Part shown: in pieces, positions 56,517 through 64,000 of the stretch
Numbering within the stretch: the first letter of the stretch is position 1
Layout of the letters: each line of letters starts with the position of its first letter
Assembly: GCA_022925895.1 (NCBI GenBank)
Contig: JAKSYS010000060.1
Coordinates: forward strand, 1 to 64,000
Reading direction: 5' to 3'
DNA from: Fragilaria crotonensis
Taxonomy: Eukaryota; Bacillariophyta; Fragilariophyceae; Fragilariales; Fragilariaceae
DNA: 64,000 nt
Notes under the pieces: generated by a model
What the model was told of the DNA's origin: nothing
What the model saw: the letters and a program-made list of their open reading frames with translations, nothing else
Databases searched by the model: none
Made by a program: the position numbers and the translations under genes

Positions 56517-56752
56517 CCACCCAAACCCACGGCCCACCCAAACCCATTGGGTTAAGGGTGGGTTTTTGGTGAGCTTAGGATTTCATGGGTGGGTCTGGGT
56601 GGGCCGGCAAATCATAGCAAAAAAATGACAGTAGCAGATGTTTGCTACCGGTAGTAGTAGAACCATGTACTCCAGTACTGGCTACTGGGTTTGGGTGGGT
56701 TTGGGTAGGTCTTGGTAGATCGTATGGGTTCTGGGTGGGTTTGGGCTGGTAC
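56517..56752. repeat. Partly palindromic C-rich/G-rich element with quadruplex motif
   Basis: The left part is C-rich (CCCACCCAAACCCAC twice) and the right part is its G-rich counterpart. GGGTTTGGGTGGGTTTGGG at 56687-56705 is a perfect G3 quadruplex pattern, and further GGGTGGGTTTGGGC follows at about 56736-56749. CCAGCCCA at the left is inverted as TGGGCTGG at the right. No target duplication is visible, so it is either a small inverted-repeat element or an expanded G-rich repeat. Confidence 0.7.
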
Positions 56753-56994
56753 TTCCGTGAGCGTAGCTTTTACGTGGGTACCCATGGGTTTGATGTTTTC
56801 AGAAATTCCCGTCTCTTGTGTGCTGGAAGAGGAACTACAGTACTGGTTCTTTGTACCGGTACGTGGAACACGATCGATGACGGGGTTTTTTGGTCGAAAT
56901 ATGTGATATTCGACATTTCGATTTTGTTTGATGTGTGAGAGGTAAACTGGACTGGCTGAACACCCACATAATAGACCGCCAATCGTTGTGACTC

Positions 56995-57954
56995 ATGGTT
57001 CTTCGCCGAGTTCAGCGTTCCGTCGAAGGTTCGGTGGGATCCTTTCTGCTGCACAACTTCGAGAAATCTCAAGTTCGCAAGAGTGGCCTGGTCCACAAAT
57101 GTGTGTCCGTGAAAGGTCGTGAGCAACACTACATGGAAGTCAACAACAGCAATGCCGAGAAAACATTTATCATCTTTTATGGAATGTCGCAGCGTATGGA
57201 GGAAACGGCTCACCTCATCAATCAATTGGACCTTCCGTACAAGTACAGAGTTTTGGTTCCAGAAATATTGGGACATGGACGAGATGTCAAGCGAGCGGCG
57301 AGTGGAGCGTTGCCGTCGCGTCTCGAAATGGTGGAGGCTTTAGAATGTTGGATGGACATTCTTGAGATCCAACATGCTGTCGGATTAGGATTTTCCTTGG
57401 GAGGAGGTGCACTGTATCACTTGCAAGTGCGAAACCCAACTCGATTTGAACGAACCATCCTCATCTCTCCCGCCATTGAGCAAGTCATTGACCCGAACTT
57501 TGTTCAAGATTTCAAGAACGGAACCAAAGATCACATGGCATTTGAGACTCGAGACTCTCTCAAAATCTTTTTCCGCGACATGTCCACTCCTCACAGGAGC
57601 AAGAAAGATCCCGTTCCCAAGTTCTTATTGCAAGGAGTTGTCAAGCTACGGCAGGACGCGCTCCGTAGTGGCGGCATGGATTATTATCGCAAATTATTTG
57701 ATCACCTGAATCACGATCGAGGGATGGTACAAGAGCTTGCCGCAACAAGAGATGAAATCCCAGAGGATGATGCGCGGTTGATCCTGTGGCCAGTTCACGA
57801 CACGGTTTGCAGTCAGGCCAAGGGCAAAGCTTTCTTCGCAGACTCCAAGTGTAAATTTGTGTCAATAGATGACTCGGGCCATGGATTTCGGAGCGACGGA
57901 GAGCCACTGCTCTCTTACTGTCTTGAGGATATCAAAGCATTTCTGGATACCTAG
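56995..57954 (+). CDS. Alpha/beta hydrolase (monoacylglycerol-lipase-like)
   Basis: This 319-aa single-exon protein has the full catalytic triad visible. FIIFYGMSQRMEE is the oxyanion strand (unusual GMSQ instead of HG), AVGLGFSLGGGALYHL has the nucleophile Ser in G-F-S-L-G-G, LILWPVHDTVCS holds the Asp, and IDDSGHGFRSD holds the His. The arrangement matches ABHD6/monoglyceride-lipase-like hydrolases and bacterial haloperoxidase-like esterases. There is no membrane helix or signal peptide, so it is probably cytosolic. The N-terminal ~50 residues (VRKSGLVHKCVSVKGREQHY) form the first strands. Start at 56995 is the first Met in frame. Confidence 0.87.
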   Translation: MVLRRVQRSVEGSVGSFLLHNFEKSQVRKSGLVHKCVSVKGREQHYMEVNNSNAEKTFIIFYGMSQRMEETAHLINQLDLPYKYRVLVPEILGHGRDVKRAASGALPSRLEMVEALECWMDILEIQHAVGLGFSLGGGALYHLQVRNPTRFERTILISPAIEQVIDPNFVQDFKNGTKDHMAFETRDSLKIFFRDMSTPHRSKKDPVPKFLLQGVVKLRQDALRSGGMDYYRKLFDHLNHDRGMVQELAATRDEIPEDDARLILWPVHDTVCSQAKGKAFFADSKCKFVSIDDSGHGFRSDGEPLLSYCLEDIKAFLDT

Positions 57955-58227
57955 TAGGTATCGAGCGTCGAGATCGCCCATGACCGGCGACTTGACATAA
58001 TGATCAGGTCTACTCGGATGAACGTGTAGTCTCCGTCAAGCACAGTTTATCAAAGGAAACGCGTCAGGAATCGTTTCAATTGCAGACAGCTAGAGCGCTT
58101 TCTTAGCCAGATGACTTGCGCGAACAAAAGCATAAGCTTCTAAATTGTTATGTCGACGAATCCTATATCATATAAAAGTACCTTCAAGCGTGTATACAAG
58201 TAAAACATCATTCCATGCCACAGGCGG

Positions 58228-59658
58228 CTACGCTCCAACTTTTGCCTTTTTGGTGACAGGACCTCCGGTATTAGAAGAAGATGCTGTTGACGTTTCCGAT
58301 TTGCGCTTGGCCACCGCAGGGGCGCGATTGGCCGGTCGCGTGGGAGGTCCCAATCCCGGCACAACAATGCCCCATTGCTTGGCCAATACAAATTGCACGT
58401 CCTGGACCTCAAGAGACTTGCTGCCACGATGCTGCGTCATGCGAATCGATTTGGCCACGACATTATCCAAAAAGTGCTGCGCCAAGCGCAAGACTTCTTC
58501 TTCGGCTTGCTGGTCGAGAGTGTAATTGGGATCCAAGGAGTGCAGCAAATCGTTCAAGCGCTGACCCACCAGAGGGGCGGTGTGGGCGGCACCGCCAAAG
58601 AGTTTTGCTTCATGAGATTTTGGCTGAGGCGTTGGCTTGATTGACAGGGGTTTGGGTGCTGCAGGCGCCGGTGCTGGCTGATGGTGCTGTGCAACGGCCA
58701 TTGCTTGGTGCGGTGGCTGCTGATGACTTTGGCGTTGCACTTGCGGAACTTGTTGCTGTTGGACCTGCTGCTGTTGGACCGGTTGCTGTTGAACTGGTTG
58801 CTGAGGAACCTGCTGCTGATACTGCATTTGAATTGCAGCTTGCTGCTGTTGCTGGTGAGTCTGCTGCTGCTGAATTTGTTGCGGCTGCTGCTGAGTCTGT
58901 TGCTGCGGCATCTTCATAGTTTGAGACGACGATCGCCTCAATTGTGTGCCAGGAGGACCCCGGGGTTGTGGTTGCTGTTGAGACTGTTGTTTCTTCACCT
59001 GCTGTGCTTGTCCTTGCGTCCCTTGTTGGTGCTTTAATTTCTTGGCGGCAACTGCTTGCATGTTTGCGGCTTGTGCCGACATTGGTGTGTACCCGGCCGC
59101 ACGACGGGCAGCATCAATCTGACGCTGTCGAACCGCTTCTGATTCATTCATGGGAGCAGAATGTTGTTGTTGTTGCTGCTGCTGCTGTTGCTGCTGCTGT
59201 TGAGAAGTGGGCGATGGCTGCGGTGGTTGGACGGGTGGAGGCTGCTGCTGTTGCTGTGCCACAGGCGGTGGAGCCATGCGTGCTGCCATGGCACCAAAGT
59301 CCTTACCTTTAGGCTTTCCTCCTTCATTGCGATTCGCCATGGCACTGAAATCTTTGCCTTTGGGCTTTCCAACGGCAGTTGGGGCAGTGGCAGAAGGAGA
59401 ACGCGTAGTTTGTGGTGATTGCTGCGGTGTCGACGGGACAACGCTGACGTTCTTGACGCTCATTGCCATGGCAGCGAAATCTTTTCCGGGACGCTTAGGA
59501 GGACCAACCTGTTGAGCTTGTTGAGACTGCTGCTGTTGAGTTGGGGCGTCCTGAGGAGGAGGTTGCTGCGGTGCAGCCGTCGTCGCAGATGGTTGTTGCT
59601 GTTGTTTCAACCTCTGCTGCATCAATTCAAGCGACTTTCCACCGCCTCCAGCGCTCAT
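58228..59658 (-). CDS. TAF12: TAF12, TFIID/SAGA histone-fold subunit
   Basis: The 476-aa single-exon protein ends in the TAF12 histone fold, about residues 365-435: LNDLLHSLDPNYTLDQQAEE, FLDNVVAKSIRMTQHRGSK, LEVQDVQFVLAKQWGIVVPG. All three helices and the signature H-R-x-S-x-x-L-E-V-x-D-V are present, followed by a basic tail (VTKKAKVGA). In TFIID and SAGA this domain pairs with TAF4 or ADA1. The first ~360 residues are Gln/Pro-rich with long poly-Gln runs, as in many activator-interacting TAFs. A motif GKDFxAMA occurs three times, at about residues 58, 101 and 119. The poly-Gln tracts are encoded mostly by CAG/CAA. Confidence 0.93.
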   Translation of the reverse strand: MSAGGGGKSLELMQQRLKQQQQPSATTAAPQQPPPQDAPTQQQQSQQAQQVGPPKRPGKDFAAMAMSVKNVSVVPSTPQQSPQTTRSPSATAPTAVGKPKGKDFSAMANRNEGGKPKGKDFGAMAARMAPPPVAQQQQQPPPVQPPQPSPTSQQQQQQQQQQQQQHSAPMNESEAVRQRQIDAARRAAGYTPMSAQAANMQAVAAKKLKHQQGTQGQAQQVKKQQSQQQPQPRGPPGTQLRRSSSQTMKMPQQQTQQQPQQIQQQQTHQQQQQAAIQMQYQQQVPQQPVQQQPVQQQQVQQQQVPQVQRQSHQQPPHQAMAVAQHHQPAPAPAAPKPLSIKPTPQPKSHEAKLFGGAAHTAPLVGQRLNDLLHSLDPNYTLDQQAEEEVLRLAQHFLDNVVAKSIRMTQHRGSKSLEVQDVQFVLAKQWGIVVPGLGPPTRPANRAPAVAKRKSETSTASSSNTGGPVTKKAKVGA

Positions 59659-59807
59659 TTTAGCAGAACAGTTTCTTATACAGGTCTAGGGAACGACTCA
59701 GAGAGTGCTTAATGAGATTGAGAGAGAACTGAGTCCTATTCGCCCTGAGTGACGGCCGTGCTGCGTTGCGCTGCTTCGTAGATGAATGACAGCGACTGAG
59801 ACGTGTG

Positions 59808-60127
59808 TGTTGGAAGTACAGTAAAGCGAGCTACCGGCCGCGGGACTGACGGGCCAAATCACGAAGAGATTACCGACGTACTAAAGGAAAGTACAGGAAC
59901 GACGTGGGCGGACGTAGTAAGAAAAGGTGTGGACAAGGATAGAGAACGTATTCGTAGAGCGAATAAGAACGTTGTTTCGGGAGATCATTCTCTCGAAACA
60001 ATTCCGTTAACGAAGTGAAGTTTGATTGACTTTCCGCTTTATTAACAATAGTATCATTAGAATCCGACTAGCATCCACGTACCAGGTTTAAGCCTTCCGT
60101 ACTGTCGGACCCTACGGTATTACAACA
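59808..60127 (+). repeat. Probable 5' LTR of the right copia element
   Basis: Begins TGTTGGAAGTACAG and ends TACAACA, giving short inverted ends TGTTG...CAACA as in copia LTRs. The partner LTR lies outside the window, so the boundaries are inferred from the ends and from the position of the first ORF. Confidence 0.6.
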
Positions 60128-60169
60128 TTGTTTCGAGAGAAATAAGAATACGAGAAAGAACATACGTAA

Positions 60170-60523
60170 ATGGTAGAGGACCGAGACATTGATAGTCTGG
60201 TTAACGAGCTGAGATCCCTGAAAGTCAGAGTCAGCCAAGTGGAGACCCAACTGCGCGAAAGACGGGCGCGTGAAGAAGGAACTGCGGCACTTCCAACGAC
60301 GACGACCGCGCCGCGACACGTCAACCTAACGAGAGGAGATCGAGTGCGGATCATCAACAAAGTCAAAAGACCGGCGAACTGGCTTGCACGCTGGGACGAG
60401 CAGGACATCGAAAACGAACGAAAAGCAACGGTAACTCACACAGTACGAGACCAAGTGTGGATTATCACGGATAACGGAACAAAAACGTGGCGAGCTCCAA
60501 ACAACCTCGAACGAACCGTCTAG
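60170..60523 (+). CDS. Retroelement leader ORF, coiled coil plus small beta domain
   Basis: This 117-aa protein lies between the LTR and gag. Residues 1-40 form a coiled coil (IDSLVNELRSLKVRVSQVET). Residues ~50-117 contain RGDRVRIINKVKRPANWLAR and DQVWIITDNGTKTWRAPNNL, a small beta-rich domain resembling KOW/SH3-like nucleic-acid-binding folds. The ORF is in the same frame as gag-pol and ends TAG TAG; gag-pol's ATG follows after one codon. It could be made alone, with gag-pol from reinitiation, or fused to it by read-through of both stops. Function unknown. Confidence 0.75.
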   Translation: MVEDRDIDSLVNELRSLKVRVSQVETQLRERRAREEGTAALPTTTTAPRHVNLTRGDRVRIINKVKRPANWLARWDEQDIENERKATVTHTVRDQVWIITDNGTKTWRAPNNLERTV

Positions 60524-60529
60524 TAGGAC

Positions 60530-63500
60530 ATGAGTACCACGGAAGCCAGCACTGGACAACGAGGCGCCGGGGGTGGACGAGGACGAGGAGGACGCGGCGG
60601 AACGCGATCGACACCCACCGGACGAGGACAGCAAACGACGAGGCAACGCGCGCCAAATTTTAAAGGTAACACTAGCGAGATGAATGGGCACGTATTCCAG
60701 TGCTCCGAGGAGCAGACCGACAGACTACAGTACCAGACAACACTCGAAGCTTTACAGTCACACGTTAAAAAGTCTCTCAAATACCCGGAAGACATGGCAC
60801 CACTATTCGCACTCACGATGGCGGAACCCGTGATTGACATGCCGCAAGAACCTGGGGCAAACCCAAGTCGAACGGAGGACATGATCTACACGGAGCAAGT
60901 GAAACAGTACGTGAAGCGTGCGAGCCTTTTGACGAGTAACAAGGCCGCCACGCACGCGGTGATCTGGGGACAGTGCAGCGACGCAATGAAAGCAAGGATT
61001 AAAACTCTTGACGACTATCAAGCAAGGTCAGAGGCAAACGACTGCTTCTGGCTACTACAAAAGATTAGAGCGGTCACCATGGAACTTGACGAAAAGAAGC
61101 ATGGAATTATGTCCCTCCTCGATGCGAGATGCGAACTCCTCAACTGCCGACAAGGACACAACCAGACCGTCAGCAAATACAGAGAGACCCTCAAAGGATG
61201 GGCCGATGCCATCAGGTTTCACGGCGGTAGCGTGGCAGAAAAGATCGTTTCAGTCGCTATTTTTGACGCAACCGGGAGCGAACGCACGGTGGCTCAACGC
61301 GAAGAGATTGCCACTGAAGAGACCCTCGCCATGCTCATGATCCGAGGCGCAGACCCGACCAAGTATGGCACTCTGATTGCCGATTTGTCAAACCAGTTTG
61401 TTAAAGGGAAAGATGAGTACCCCAAAGACATGGCTTCTGCGGAAAGTTTGCTTGAACTCTACGAGACTCCAGTGAACCATCAGCCAACTACGACGACACA
61501 CCGACACCCAGCCAGGAGCGCAGGGACGACGGCACGAGCTGCCGGATCGGAGGGCAACAACGCTTTGACTTTTGCGCAACAAGGTGTCAGCTATGCCGAG
61601 CGAGTGGCAGCGTCGGTCGCAGGTACAGACGGGGTGGTGCACCCAGGTATCACGTGTCGCGGATGCCAAGGCTATGGACACTACTCAGGGGAGTGCCCCG
61701 GCACGACGGCGTCGGGCACTACGCTCACGCAGTACGCGTTCATGCTGGCACAATCCAACGACAGTGGTATTGATCCGAGTTGGATCCTTTTGGACTCGCA
61801 ATCAACGATATCGGTTTTTAGGAACCCGAACATGCTTACTAACATTCGCGAGAGTGAACGCACACTCAGGGCAATTACAAACGGAGGCCACCAAGACTCG
61901 AACATGATCGGCGATTTTCCGAACCTCGGTGAGGTGTGGTACAACAACAAATCCATAGCTAATATCCTGTCGCTCGCAGACGTACGCAAGGTTTGTCGCG
62001 TCACTATGGATTCTGACGACGAACCCGCCCTACTTGTTCACCGACTTGATGGCTCGGTGATGAAGTTCAAGGAGCACGAATCGGGACTATATGTGTACAA
62101 CCCTAACGTTACTAACAACATTGTTACCGGTTATTCCATTTTATCCACAGTAGCAGAACAAAAGAAATTGTTCTCGCGCCGAGAAGTAAAGGCAGCGGAC
62201 GCCGCCAGAGAACTATACCGTAAGATCGGACGACCGGACGAAACCGAGTTCGACTCGATTTTACGACGGAACCTTATTAGGAACTGTCCCGTCACGCCAA
62301 ACGACGCGAAGCGCGCTTTAACCATCTACGGACCCGACGTTGCAGTGCTAAAAGGAAAAACCACGAGGAGTACAGCTGCTCCTCGCGTCCCAACTTTCGA
62401 AGCCATACCGATCCCTCCCCCCGTTCTTGAGCATCATAGCCAGGTGACGCTGTGCATGGATTTTTTCTTTGTACAAGGGATACCATTCTACCACACCGTC
62501 TCCCGTGGCATCGGTTTCAGAACAGTTCGGCAGGTCCCGGACCGCACCAAGGCCGTCATCCTCAAAGCCACGCGCAGGGTCATTAACCTGTACCAATCCC
62601 GTGGTTTCAACGTGTGTGACATCCACGCAGATAACGAGTTTGCATGCATTCGTGAAAACGTACGCCCCGTGGAAATGAACATCGTGACAGCGGACAGTCA
62701 CGTAGGCGAGATAGAGCGATCCGTACGCACGATCAAGGAACGACTTCGCACGTGCGTCCACGGACTACCGTTCGAGCGTCTCCCCAAATTGATGATACGA
62801 CACATGGTCAACGAAGTGGTGCGCTGTTTAAACCAATTTCCTTGGAAGAACGGGATATCGGACGACATGAGCCCAGCTGCACTCGTCACGGGACATCCAC
62901 AGCCCGATTTCAATCACATGCGACTCGAATTCGGCACCTACGTACAAGTGTTCGAAGACAACGACCCCACAAACACCACGCGCGCCCGATCCATGGGTGC
63001 AATTGCGCTCGGCCCAACCGGAAATGCACAAGGCGACTACAATTTCATGTCACTCTCTTCTGTCGCGCAAATCCCACGACACCAGTGGACAGCATTACCG
63101 ATGACCGACACCGCCATAGCCCGAGTCCACGCACTTGGCATTGAAGACAACCAACCGCTGATTCAGGAACGCGGACTGGTGGTTGAATGGCGTCCGGATC
63201 ACCCGATCGACGATTCGGAATATGACCGCGACTACGCTTTACCACGCAACGCCCCCGTCGACGGTTTTGTTCCCGCCGATTTTGACCCTATCGACGCGGA
63301 TGAGGCCGCCGATCTACTTGACGATGCCGCGGAACACGGCCTTTTCATTGAGCCTGCGGCCGACAGACTCGCCTTGGCTCAAGGAGCGCATGAGGACGCG
63401 AATCCACAACATCGACTCGATGACCCTTGGTTGTTTGAAAATGAAAATGCACCACCGGCCATCGTAGCAGAAAATGACGACGAGGAGAGCGAAGACTCTA

Positions 63501-64000
63501 CCGACGAAGAGTACGACGAAGCACACGAAGACGACGCGGAATACGAAGACGCCATAGGCAACGAAGAGAACGAAGACGCTACCGACGGCGAAGGAGCGCA
63601 CGACGAGGGAGCGCTCGACGAGGGAGCGTTCGACAACGACGAAGGAGCGTTCGACAACGACGAGGGAGCGCTCGACGAAGGAGCGTTCGACAACGACGCT
63701 GACAACGAAGCAAACGACGACGACGCGGTCGAAACGAACGATAACAATGACGAAGCCAATGACGAGAGCGACGCCACCAGGCCATACAACTTGCGACATC
63801 GAGGAGCACCGAAGGCCAGTTTCAACGAGGCGATGGACAACCCGCACGACGGAAAGTCATACTACCCGCCGCCCACGCAACTGACGCAACACGCAGCCAT
63901 CGTTGCCGCCATCCAGCGAGTATACGGTTTCGTGATGACGCAGATGACGGCGAGGGCTGGCATCAAAAAACACGGGAAAGCTGCCGAGGAAGCACTCATG
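60530..64000 (+). CDS. copia gag-pol polyprotein, open to the window end
   Basis: The ATG at 60530 opens a frame with no stop to 64000. The N-terminus is Gly/Arg-rich (RGAGGGRGRGGRGG), an RNA-binding-type tail on the gag domain. The zinc knuckle CRGCQGYGHYSGEC is at residue ~376 (CX2CX4HX4C). Protease is WILLDSQSTISVF at ~420, with DSQS at the active site. The integrase core has MDFFFVQG (D at ~644), HADNEF (D at ~701) and GEIERSVRTIKE (E at ~729). A long acidic, repetitive spacer (GALDEGAFDNDEGAFDND at 63613-63666) follows. The segment YNLRHRGAPKASFNEAMDN then begins the reverse-transcriptase entry. The rest is outside the window. Confidence 0.93.
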   Translation, partial: MSTTEASTGQRGAGGGRGRGGRGGTRSTPTGRGQQTTRQRAPNFKGNTSEMNGHVFQCSEEQTDRLQYQTTLEALQSHVKKSLKYPEDMAPLFALTMAEPVIDMPQEPGANPSRTEDMIYTEQVKQYVKRASLLTSNKAATHAVIWGQCSDAMKARIKTLDDYQARSEANDCFWLLQKIRAVTMELDEKKHGIMSLLDARCELLNCRQGHNQTVSKYRETLKGWADAIRFHGGSVAEKIVSVAIFDATGSERTVAQREEIATEETLAMLMIRGADPTKYGTLIADLSNQFVKGKDEYPKDMASAESLLELYETPVNHQPTTTTHRHPARSAGTTARAAGSEGNNALTFAQQGVSYAERVAASVAGTDGVVHPGITCRGCQGYGHYSGECPGTTASGTTLTQYAFMLAQSNDSGIDPSWILLDSQSTISVFRNPNMLTNIRESERTLRAITNGGHQDSNMIGDFPNLGEVWYNNKSIANILSLADVRKVCRVTMDSDDEPALLVHRLDGSVMKFKEHESGLYVYNPNVTNNIVTGYSILSTVAEQKKLFSRREVKAADAARELYRKIGRPDETEFDSILRRNLIRNCPVTPNDAKRALTIYGPDVAVLKGKTTRSTAAPRVPTFEAIPIPPPVLEHHSQVTLCMDFFFVQGIPFYHTVSRGIGFRTVRQVPDRTKAVILKATRRVINLYQSRGFNVCDIHADNEFACIRENVRPVEMNIVTADSHVGEIERSVRTIKERLRTCVHGLPFERLPKLMIRHMVNEVVRCLNQFPWKNGISDDMSPAALVTGHPQPDFNHMRLEFGTYVQVFEDNDPTNTTRARSMGAIALGPTGNAQGDYNFMSLSSVAQIPRHQWTALPMTDTAIARVHALGIEDNQPLIQERGLVVEWRPDHPIDDSEYDRDYALPRNAPVDGFVPADFDPIDADEAADLLDDAAEHGLFIEPAADRLALAQGAHEDANPQHRLDDPWLFENENAPPAIVAENDDEESEDSTDEEYDEAHEDDAEYEDAIGNEENEDATDGEGAHDEGALDEGAFDNDEGAFDNDEGALDEGAFDNDADNEANDDDAVETNDNNDEANDESDATRPYNLRHRGAPKASFNEAMDNPHDGKSYYPPPTQLTQHAAIVAAIQRVYGFVMTQMTARAGIKKHGKAAEEALM

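Larger units (their letters stand above)
53065..56994. other. Long gene-poor region
   Basis: 3.9 kb without a recognisable gene. Two protein-like short frames are listed separately (54785-55300 and 55996-56286). GTAC words occur near 53630-53700. The stretch 56510-56760 is G/C-asymmetric and is also listed separately. Confidence 0.55.
59808..64000 (+). mobile_element. Ty1/copia LTR retrotransposon, apparently intact, cut by window end
   Basis: A 320-bp LTR-like leader is followed by a 117-aa ORF, two in-frame stops and an open gag-pol frame of at least 1157 codons carrying zinc knuckle, protease and integrase. Reverse transcriptase and RNase H should follow right of the window. Unlike the left element it has no frame break, and its gag and protease differ strongly from it (DSQS instead of DSGA protease site), so the two belong to different copia lineages. 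Confidence 0.9.

Noticed and set aside
58641-59515. Leucine- and valine-rich plus-strand frames opposite TAF12
   Set aside because: They are mirror frames of CAG/CAA poly-Gln codons; the minus-strand protein has a clear TAF12 domain.
63314-63847. Valine/arginine- or serine-rich minus-strand frames
   Set aside because: They are shadows of the acidic GAC/GAA-rich spacer of the intact gag-pol frame on the plus strand.

Overview
The window reads as nuclear DNA of a diatom, most likely a pennate one. The evidence is two LTR retrotransposons of the Ty1/copia type (the right one with the diatom-style DSQS protease site), an HSF-type transcription factor, short GT-AG introns of about 50-145 bp, proline/threonine-rich secreted Cys proteins, and eukaryotic housekeeping genes (TAF12, TTI1-like, mitochondrial TatB-like). 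The species cannot be fixed from the sequence alone.

Left end (1-6.5 kb): a complete but frameshifted copia element on the minus strand sits inside a 5S rRNA gene; the first ~79 nt of the 5S gene remain at 6074-6152. 6.5-9.8 kb: a seven-exon gene for an unrecognised multi-spanning membrane protein. 11.2-14.3 kb: a 3.07 kb stretch bounded by 34-bp inverted repeats, holding a three-unit minisatellite, a nested MITE with a 9-bp target duplication and a decayed minus-strand gene. 14.6-27.2 kb: a gene-dense stretch with a DUF1275 membrane protein, a predicted organellar coiled-coil protein, a TatB-like subunit, a membrane-anchored PLC-like phosphodiesterase, a SAM methyltransferase, a TTI1-like HEAT protein and a DUF676 lipase.

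27.8-33.7 kb is repeat territory: a 2.99 kb TIR transposon with a Plavaka/CACTA-like transposase in pieces, a possible small MITE, and a 1.3 kb hAT-like non-autonomous element (8-bp TSD) filled by 92 perfect copies of a heptamer. 34.1-42.3 kb carries three related secreted Cys-rich proteins separated by long gene-poor DNA. 43.7-53.1 kb is gene-dense again: a HAT-repeat protein, a DUF885 metallopeptidase-like protein, a nucleoredoxin-like protein, a predicted ERCC1/SPO16-like protein, a calcineurin-like phosphoesterase and an HSF-domain protein. After about 3.9 kb of gene-poor DNA come an alpha/beta hydrolase and TAF12.

Right end (59.8-64 kb): a second, apparently intact copia element on the plus strand. 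It has an LTR-like leader, a 117-aa first ORF, two consecutive in-frame TAG stops, then an uninterrupted gag-pol frame of at least 1157 codons running off the window edge. No operon-like organisation is expected or seen. Several host genes and the left retroelement show single-base frame breaks, so indel errors in the assembly must be considered before calling any of them pseudogenes.
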